Source: Verrucomicrobiota bacterium
Lineage (GTDB): Bacteria; Verrucomicrobiota; Verrucomicrobiia; Chthoniobacterales; Xiphinematobacteraceae
Assembly: GCA_003176035.1 (NCBI GenBank)
Contig: PSRL01000180.1
Span: 1-6,211 of the forward strand
Length of the DNA stretch: 6,211 nt
Reading direction: 5' to 3'
This document shows, one piece after another, positions 1-5,900 of this stretch. The position numbers and the translations under genes are program-made. Each line of letters begins with the position of its first letter. Position 1 is the stretch's first letter. Under the pieces are notes generated by a model. The model ran no database searches. It had not been told where the DNA came from and worked only from the letters and a program-made list of their open reading frames with translations.

Positions 1-110
1 ACCAATAGTGGACCAATAGTGGACCAATAGTGGACCAATAGTGGACCAATAGTGGACCAATAGTGGACCAATAGCGGACCAATAGCGGACCAATAGCGGA
101 CCAATAGTCG
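1..110. repeat. 11-bp tandem repeat array upstream of fic (10 copies, continues off the left edge)
   Basis: Ten uninterrupted copies of the 11-mer ACCAATAGTGG lie head to tail. Copies 1-6 (1-66) are identical. Copies 7-9 (67-99) carry one T-to-C change (GCGG instead of GTGG). Copy 10 (100-110) ends in GTCG and is the degenerate edge. Variants lie in blocks, as expected if the array grew by local unit duplication. Each unit is an imperfect dyad (CCA-ATAG-TGG), and each junction reads TGG-A-CCA, so the array is rich in short inverted repeats. There are no spacers, so it is not a CRISPR. The plus strand has TAG in every frame every 33 bp; the minus strand is stop-free in all three frames. The array ends 10 bp before the fic ATG, so it occupies the space where the fic leader and perhaps promoter should be. 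The total copy number is unknown because the window starts inside the array. Confidence 0.97.
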
Positions 111-120
111 GTTAAGTAAT

Positions 121-1143
121 ATGGCCTACACTCCTTTGTTTACAATAACCCCCTCATTGCTTGCCCGAGTGGAAGATATCGCTATTCTGCGAGAACGTGT
201 TTTAACAGCCACAATCGGACTCACATGGATTCCGGCTTTGCAGAAGGACAGCCGCTCTCGGAATGTGCATGCTTCCACCGCAATTGAAGGCAATCCCTTG
301 ACATTGGAAGAGGTTCGGGCCCTGGAAGGGGGAAGCAAGACAGCAATTGCGGGAGGGAGACCCCAGCGAGAAATAGTGAATTATTTCGCTGGTCTGCGGT
401 ATATAGGGAAAAACGCAAAAAAATCTAAAATTGGGCATGCGGAGGTCTTAAAATTGCATCGCATTTTGGCCGGCGGCGTTATGGATCAGGGGGAAGCGGG
501 GAAATATCGTTCAATACAGGTACGCATCAGCCGCTATCTACCGCCGCCGCCTCAGGAAGTGTCTGGGCTCATGTTCGAATTGTTGGAATGGTGGAACCAA
601 GAATCCCTCAAATTGTCGCCAGTATTGAGTTCGGCAATTCTCCATTATCGATTCGAAAGTATCCATCCTTTTGCTGACGGTAATGGACGGACAGGAAGGG
701 CACTGGCTCTGTGGGAACTCTATCGCCGAGGGTTTGACACCTATCACATTTTTTCCGTGGATGAGTATTATTGGGAAGACCGTCCTCGCTATTACACCGC
801 GCTTGAGGAAGTCCGGAAGGAAGCGGATGATCTGACAAAATGGTTGGAATATTGCGCCGAAGGACTACAAAAAACACTGGAACGCGTTTGGCTGCGGATA
901 CAGACCTTTAATCAGAAATTGCCGCAAAAGTTGGTCTTGCATCCAAAGCAGGAGCGTCTGCTGACGCTTCTCAAAGATCGCGGCAGCATGAGCCCCAGTG
1001 AGATTTGGAAAGCTCTGAGCATTTCGAAGCAATATGCCGCAAGTCTGCTTCGTCCTCTTTTGAGAATCGGTTTAGTCGAAAAACGAGGCACCAGAAAATC
1101 CGGACGATACGTCTTGAAGGACCTCCCTGAGAGAATGTTCTGA
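121..1143 (+). CDS. fic: Fic family protein (class II, self-inhibited AMP transferase) with C-terminal winged helix
   Basis: A complete 340-aa protein of the Fic/DOC fold. These enzymes usually transfer AMP from ATP onto Ser, Thr or Tyr hydroxyls of target proteins in the cytoplasm. The full active-site motif HPFADGNGRTGR lies at residues 182-193, with catalytic His182, metal-binding Asp186 and phosphate-binding Asn188, Arg190 and Arg193. Residues 52-57 (STAIEG) fit the inhibitory (S/T)xxxE(G/N) motif, with Glu56 expected to block the productive ATP pose. Because this lies before the Fic core, the protein is class II and needs no separate antitoxin. Residues about 274-335 look like a winged-helix DNA-binding domain (helix SPSEIWKALSIS, then SKQYAASLLRPLLRIGLVEK). 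Size and order match the widespread Fic_N-Fic-wHTH type. ATG121 is the only ATG in frame downstream of the stop at 94-96 and before the fold begins; there is no evident Shine-Dalgarno. The in vivo target is unknown. The winged helix allows autoregulation, but no operator was identified. Confidence 0.93.
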   Translation: MAYTPLFTITPSLLARVEDIAILRERVLTATIGLTWIPALQKDSRSRNVHASTAIEGNPLTLEEVRALEGGSKTAIAGGRPQREIVNYFAGLRYIGKNAKKSKIGHAEVLKLHRILAGGVMDQGEAGKYRSIQVRISRYLPPPPQEVSGLMFELLEWWNQESLKLSPVLSSAILHYRFESIHPFADGNGRTGRALALWELYRRGFDTYHIFSVDEYYWEDRPRYYTALEEVRKEADDLTKWLEYCAEGLQKTLERVWLRIQTFNQKLPQKLVLHPKQERLLTLLKDRGSMSPSEIWKALSISKQYAASLLRPLLRIGLVEKRGTRKSGRYVLKDLPERMF

Positions 1144-1329
1144 ATGAAATTGTGGCATATTTTCAGAAAATGCCATGAAGTTGTCGCCTTTTTGATTGGC
1201 AGCCTTGCATCCATTCTGGGGATGCACGCATTTTCTCCGTCAAACATGGAGCGGCGAATTGAGGCATCTGAAGCCGTTGCTTGGCGAGGCCTATTAAACC
1301 GGTCCCCCTCCAAACATTTCTTAGTATAA
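1144..1329 (+). CDS. Possible small hypothetical protein directly after fic (61 aa)
   Basis: The ORF begins at the ATG immediately following the fic stop (TGAATG), a layout that would allow translational coupling. It encodes 61 residues with a basic N-terminus (MKLWHIFRK), one moderately hydrophobic segment at about residues 13-30 (EVVAFLIGSLASILGMHA) and a basic tail. That pattern could be a small membrane-associated protein. I do not recognise a family. Against it: codon use shows only mild coding bias, there is no independent ribosome-binding site beyond the fic terminus, and a hairpin with a short T run (1206-1234) lies inside and could instead be the end of the fic transcript. Treat it as an open question between a coupled small gene and the 3' untranslated region of fic. 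Confidence 0.3.
   Translation: MKLWHIFRKCHEVVAFLIGSLASILGMHAFSPSNMERRIEASEAVAWRGLLNRSPSKHFLV
1206..1234 (+). terminator. Weak candidate terminator hairpin downstream of fic
   Basis: TGCATCC (1206-1212) pairs perfectly with GGATGCA (1220-1226) around a 7-nt loop. Four nucleotides later comes a run of four T (1231-1234). The stem is short and only moderately GC-rich, and the T run is brief and offset, so this is at best a weak intrinsic terminator. It lies inside the doubtful 61-aa ORF; both being functional is less likely than one or neither. Confidence 0.22.
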
Positions 1330-1418
1330 GGGTTATTAACAAGTTATTATTATTATTAAGTCTTTACTATGAGCAAATTCTTGGATCTTGGGGGGGGATA
1401 TTGCCAAGTCAGATACTT
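1330..1418. other. Short AT-rich non-coding stretch with TTA repeat and G8 run
   Basis: This gap separates the end of the small plus-strand ORF from the end of the minus-strand coding remnant, so it lies between convergent reading frames. It contains five perfect TTA trinucleotides (1344-1358) and an uninterrupted run of eight G (1390-1397). A 5-bp inverted repeat CTTGG/CCAAG (1380-1384 and 1404-1408) brackets the G run but is too weak to call a terminator. No RNA gene or promoter could be supported. Confidence 0.5.
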
Positions 1419-1746
1419 TCAGGAGGAGCGATCCTGAGGGATTGACTTCGGGAATGTAGCGTCGCGGATCGGAAAAACCAGTTTTTTGTTCTCAAACCAG
1501 GCAGGGGCAAGCCGCTGCGCCGCATGGGAGAAAGCTCTGTCAGAGCCTGTCGACACGAGCACGAAAGCTTCATCCTCGAGGGGCACTGGCTTTGCACCGC
1601 CCGGAGACGGCTGGAAGGCGCCCCTTTTTACAGGAGGCGTTAGTACCCATAAATTCTCCTTTGCTCGACACAGATTTTCTGCGCAAACATAGCCAAGTGC
1701 CCCCTATCAGCAAAAATCCAAATACCATTAAACCCCAGTATCCCAT
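1419..1746 (-). pseudogene. Small membrane-anchored protein gene apparently broken by a single frameshift
   Basis: No single frame spans this region, but two overlapping minus-strand frames together look like one protein of about 110 aa. Frame B starts at ATG 1746-1744 (AGGA upstream, about 6 nt spacing) with MGYWGLMVFGFLLIGG, TWLCLRRK, a typical transmembrane anchor and basic stop-transfer, and runs into TGA at 1572-1570. Frame A is open from just after a TAG at 1706-1704 down to TGA at 1421-1419 and reads as a proline-containing soluble domain: ENLWVLTPPVKRGAFQ at its start, then LEDEAFVLVSTGSDRAFSHA, RLAPAWFENKKLVFPIRDAT and the end FPKSIPQDRSS. Frame A codons are rich in G at position 1 and poor in G at position 2, as in real coding DNA. 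Passing from B to A needs a net one-base change anywhere in 1572-1703; short homopolymers near 1621-1629 and around 1660-1680 are plausible sites. Family not recognised. Alternatives are a sequencing error, a downstream GTG start at 1586 giving a short ORF, or a decayed remnant. Confidence 0.5.
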
Positions 1747-2872
1747 GAAATTCCTATTAATTGTTCTTTCAGCACTTGTTGTCATATTCCCACAAGCGCA
1801 AGGTGCGGTTCCCGCCTCTCCCCCCGGTGTTATAACATCCGTTTTTGGGAAGCTACCGAGTGGTAAGCCAGTGACGCTATATACGCTTACTAACAAACAA
1901 GGAGCATCCGTGAGTATCATGGATTATGGTGCAACCATTGTGAATCTTCAAATGCCCAATCGGCGCGGCAAATTAGATGACGTTGTCCTTGGGTTTGATA
2001 CACTAGCCCCTTACCTTACCAATACGCCTTATTTTGGAGCGACGGTGGGCCGTTATGCCAACCGGATCGCACGGGGGCAATTCACATTGGATGGAAAGGT
2101 GTACCATCTGCCCATTAACAATGCGCCCAATAGCCTCCACGGTGGAAAAATTGGTTTCAATAAAAAGATGTGGACTGCGAAAATTGTGTCTCAACATCCT
2201 GCGGCCGTTTCTTTTTCTCTCGTCAGCCCCCACAAGGACCAGGGCTATCCGGGGGCATTGAATGTCTCGGTCTCCTTTATTCTCAATGATCAGAACGCAT
2301 TGATCGTACTTTATGGGGCAAGCACGGACCGCCCGACGGTGCTGAACCTGACGAATCACAGCTATTTTAATCTCGCCGGCACTGGCAATGGGAACGTGCT
2401 GAATCACCGCATCAAAATCAATGCATTCTATTATACTCCTACCGATGCGCACCTCATCCCTACGGGAGAAATCCGTTCTGTGATCGGTACACCTTTCGAT
2501 TTGCGTAAATTCACACCCATCGGTGCCGCAATTCAACAGACGGGCGGCAATCCCATCGGATATGACCATAATTACGTCTTAGCTCGGGCAGGATCGAAAA
2601 AATTTGCCTTAGCTGCTGAAGTTTATGAACCCACATCCGGACGTTTCCTCAAGGTCCTGACTGACCAGCCAGGTCTGCAATTTTACACCGCTAATTTCCT
2701 AAATGGCACCCTTCAAGGAAAAGGTGGACAAAAATATCCGCAGTACGGAGCATTTTGTCTGGAAACCCAACATTTCCCGGATTCACCCAATCACCCGAAT
2801 TTCCCTTCAACCGTGCTCCGCCCCGGCGAGATTTTTCGCTCCGCGACAGTGTACAAATTTGGTGTGCGGTAG
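1745..2872 (+). CDS. galM: Exported aldose 1-epimerase (galactose mutarotase)
   Basis: A complete 375-aa enzyme interconverting alpha and beta anomers of aldoses such as galactose and glucose, the entry step to the Leloir pathway. Family landmarks are in order: GRYANRIARG (substrate-binding Arg/Asn); NSLHGG with His132; NLTNHSYFNLAG with His205, the likely general acid; GYDHNYVL with Asp274; and CLETQHFPDSPNHP with Glu340, the likely general base. All catalytic positions known from GalM are present, so it should be active. ATG1745 is chosen because it begins a textbook signal peptide (MKF, then hydrophobic LLIVLSALVVIF, cleavage expected after AQG near residue 20). Cytoplasmic GalM enzymes lack this, so the protein is probably periplasmic or secreted and acts on sugars released outside the inner membrane. 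The frame stays open upstream to a TTG at 1592, but that extension would bury the signal peptide. No clear Shine-Dalgarno precedes the ATG. Its start overlaps that of the divergent minus-strand gene; any promoter must lie inside the latter. Confidence 0.93.
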   Translation: MKFLLIVLSALVVIFPQAQGAVPASPPGVITSVFGKLPSGKPVTLYTLTNKQGASVSIMDYGATIVNLQMPNRRGKLDDVVLGFDTLAPYLTNTPYFGATVGRYANRIARGQFTLDGKVYHLPINNAPNSLHGGKIGFNKKMWTAKIVSQHPAAVSFSLVSPHKDQGYPGALNVSVSFILNDQNALIVLYGASTDRPTVLNLTNHSYFNLAGTGNGNVLNHRIKINAFYYTPTDAHLIPTGEIRSVIGTPFDLRKFTPIGAAIQQTGGNPIGYDHNYVLARAGSKKFALAAEVYEPTSGRFLKVLTDQPGLQFYTANFLNGTLQGKGGQKYPQYGAFCLETQHFPDSPNHPNFPSTVLRPGEIFRSATVYKFGVR

Positions 2873-2921
2873 AACACTGAGAGCAAGGAAGTGGAGCAGT
2901 GTGAATTCATAAATGGCCTAT

Positions 2922-2946
2922 CCCCCGGCGCACAGCGCCGGTGGGG
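2922..2946. terminator. GC-rich hairpin between the convergent galM and toxin-like genes
   Basis: CGGCGC (2926-2931) and GCGCCG (2935-2940) form a perfect stem around an ACA loop. CCCC (2922-2925) and GGGG (2943-2946) extend it past a 2-nt bulge (GT, 2941-2942). It sits in the 89-bp gap between the galM stop (2872) and the stop of the opposite gene (2964-2962), where a shared bidirectional terminator would be expected. Neither strand has a T run after the stem, so it is not a canonical intrinsic terminator. It may block 3' exonucleases or assist factor-dependent termination. Confidence 0.4.
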
Positions 2947-2961
2947 ACAATCGGGGAAGCT

Positions 2962-5900
2962 TTATGTTTCCAAAGGCAATGTGCTGAGAAGCTTTGTTGG
3001 AGGGGCGGTAAGCTCGGCGGAATTCGACGTGAGTTTCCGACGCAGTCCATTTGCAAATTTCAGCGTAAGGTGATTTTGCGAGGACCCAAAAAAACGATTG
3101 ATGGTGAGGCGTGGAGAATTCGGCTGGTTCGAAAATTCGAAGAACAGATGATTGTCATCGCGCCCAACAGCGAGCTTTTCCGCATCAGTAAAATTGAGCT
3201 CAAGAGTACCAAGGAAGGAAGGACCAGTGGAGGGGCTATCGGGTACGGGGTCTAACACAATGAGGCGGTGATGCTCCCAAAATGGTTTATTGAATGCCAA
3301 CTGATTGATGTTGCCGTGTAATGCAACCGTATCGACCCCCGCGAGCACAGGGGGAATCGTGGCAAAGCTCTCATTGGCTGCCTTTATTCGCAAACTCAAA
3401 ACATTTGCATTCCGATTTGGATCAAAAAAACGCGTAGGCAGAATTTCTCGCGTTTCGTCGGTTGCTGATAAAGCGATGAGACTGCTCTGATTGCCAAAAT
3501 AAGCCATGTCCTGAGAGGGCGCAACGCCAACGTAGTCGAGACCATTCGACAGCCTCTCCAAAGGAATAGTAATGATCTTTTGGCTTGCGACATCATACCA
3601 GCGTCGAAAACGTAAGCGGCCCCGGGAAGCTGTTTGAGGCAGGTCGATTTTTGCGTAAAATCTATAATTTTGATCGGAGGTGAGGAGAGCCAGATGCTTT
3701 TGTTGATTGGATTCCCCGGAGAACCAGTCTTCGTTTACTGCTAATACAATGGGATGACGGAGCAATTTTGAGTCCAAAAGAAGCGTTAGGCCGGATTGTG
3801 TCCACGCAACTACCCGACCATCCCCGACCCGGATCGCACGGTTCACCTTTTCGTTGGGCAAGACAGGTTGGGTAGTGGAGAGTTGAAGCAGTGTTAAATA
3901 GTTGTTGTTCCGATTGTCAAAAAACAGCGTTGCTGCTTCCGGTGTGAATGTTGGAAGGAGATAAAGCTGGCCCACATTTGGCTGGAAAATCCAGGCTCCG
4001 CCTTCATCGGTCGCCAATCCGAGATGCAACAACCTCTCAACCGATAGCGTTTTTGGAGCAACTGTAAAGTGATTGAGAATTTTGTCATACCAGCAAGTAA
4101 CGGCTGTCCCGTCAGCTAGCTGAATTCCCCGGATCTCAACACTCTCTGAGCTATCCTGCGTGTGGAAAATTTGAACCACCTCGTTTACCCAACTGGTTTG
4201 GCGTGAACTCATCCAGCGCGCTGTAAACTGGACGATGCGTTTTTTACCCTTTGCATCTATTTCATAAACGATTCCATCCTCGCTTTCTACCTGTAAGCGG
4301 CTTTCTACGAATTTGATGTTCCGCAGTTTCTTCATCAGCGGTGTGCTCTGAGGTAGTGGTGCTTCAGAAAACGGCTGAGTGTTTCCCCTGCTTGTTCCAT
4401 AAAGTGCCTTTTCCGTATCACTATAATAAAAGATAGTTTGAGCGGTATGTGGTAAGTCGGGCATTGCAATGGGAACCGCGTCTTGCGGTAGGCTATTATC
4501 TAGAGTAATGACTTCGCTGTTCTTTGTATTTAACCAAAAGCTGCGCTCTCGTCTGGGTGTATCGCGACAAACTAATAAAAGAAGATTTGCAAACCCAGCG
4601 GTTGAATTATAGGTGAAGGAATTTTTGGGAATACCAATTAATTCCATAATGGCTTGGAGAACTTTAGAAGTGGACATCGCGTCTTCTGAAGAAAGATGAG
4701 AACGAAAATCTTCCAAAGGCACCGTCAACTTAACTAACTCCGGTTGCCCAGTTTCCTTGAGCTGATAAATTGCCTCCAAAAATCCCTTTCCATGGTGTAA
4801 AGGAATCGATTGAGATATGAAAACCAACTCGTTTTGTGACCAGACGCCAGTGATTTCTGTTCCCTGACTTGTTTCTCCCAAGGGCAAGCTCTGCTTATGG
4901 ATCGGCTGAGTAAGATGCCCCGCTACCCGATTCCAAATTTGGTTTTTTGAAGAAAAATAAAATGTAGAGCCAATTCGGCCGAGCAGTTTCCCCTTGTTGA
5001 GCTGCGGATCACCGCTGGTGATCCACTCGGAACTTTCAGTGTCTAACGTTCCCAGATGGCCCGATGGAGAACGATCTAAAGAGACCCAACGGTCCGTATA
5101 AATCGAATGATTGTGAAGTGCTGTTTTTAAAGACGCAGGCGGGATGATTGAATTTCTTTCCTTGCTTCGCCGCTGGATAAACTCATAGAGCTTAGAAAGC
5201 AAAATTGCATTTTCCAATATCCTTTGCAATCTAGCTCCTTTCGATCCCGGTACCTCGCTCGCTCCAAGATCAATCTGAGTTAACAGAAGTGACCGAGAAG
5301 TGCGATCCAGCCGCCAGCTGCGAGTTTTGGAACGCACTTCAATTGTGCCCCCTGTCTGTCCAAAATCGATTCGTACAGGTCCACGTGTGGAGTCATGAAA
5401 GGTTAAGACTCCTCCTGGTGTGATCGAGTAATTGAGGTCATCCAAATTCTCGATTTGAGAAAGATCAATTGTCCAATGAGATGCGGAGGTGGAAGATTCT
5501 TGAAGGAGAAATTGAGCATTCCTGATTGGGAAAAAACGGTAATTTCCCTGGCTTCCTTCTAATCGATATTTGAGATGCTGAGCGACCTGACCTGAGACGT
5601 TAGGGATAAAAATGTTGCGGTTTTGATTCCCAAGACCTCGCACTGTGATTTCGGTATCTTCCAGTGTGGGGAGTAACTTTCCTACTTTGAGCCCGCAAGT
5701 TTCAAATTGAAAAGAAGAAGTTTTCTCTGACAACTCACGGAGGATCTCCAATCCTGGTGGTGTGCGCGTGGATGAAGGCAGAGAGTCCGAAATATATTCA
5801 TAGTCGAATTTTATTTTAGGCGTAGCTGGCAGAAGGATGTTTGTCGCGGATTTTGCATCAAGAGGAATGGCAGCGCTTTTTGCCCAACCCATTTTTTCTT

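Noticed and set aside
1..110. CRISPR array or plasmid iterons
   Set aside because: Units are 11 bp with no spacers, which excludes CRISPR. Iterons are usually longer, and no replication gene or DnaA box is visible.
912..1313. 133-aa minus-strand ORF across the fic 3' end
   Set aside because: Most of it is antisense to the conserved Fic/winged-helix coding sequence and it has no recognisable features.
1344..1397. TTA5 and G8 tracts as phase-variation switches
   Set aside because: Neither lies within or directly before a supported start codon, so no switching effect on a gene can be argued.
1579..1629. Terminator formed by AGGGGC (1579-1584) and GCCCCT (1620-1625) followed by T residues
   Set aside because: The stem is only 6 bp with a ~35-nt loop, and it lies within the minus-strand coding-like region.
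1486..1692. 68-aa plus-strand ORF
   Set aside because: It lacks coding bias and lies opposite the minus-strand frame that does show it, so it is read as a shadow.
1592..1744. N-terminal extension of GalM from the TTG at 1592
   Set aside because: It would place about 51 non-conserved residues before a textbook signal peptide. ATG1745 is much more likely, and this stretch codes better on the minus strand.
2126..2137. Stray copy of the 11-bp repeat inside galM (CCAATAGC)
   Set aside because: Only eight bases match, in an active-site-flanking codon context; chance similarity.
2003..2569. 188-aa minus-strand ORF inside galM
   Set aside because: It is antisense to the conserved catalytic core of GalM, which is clearly the real coding strand.
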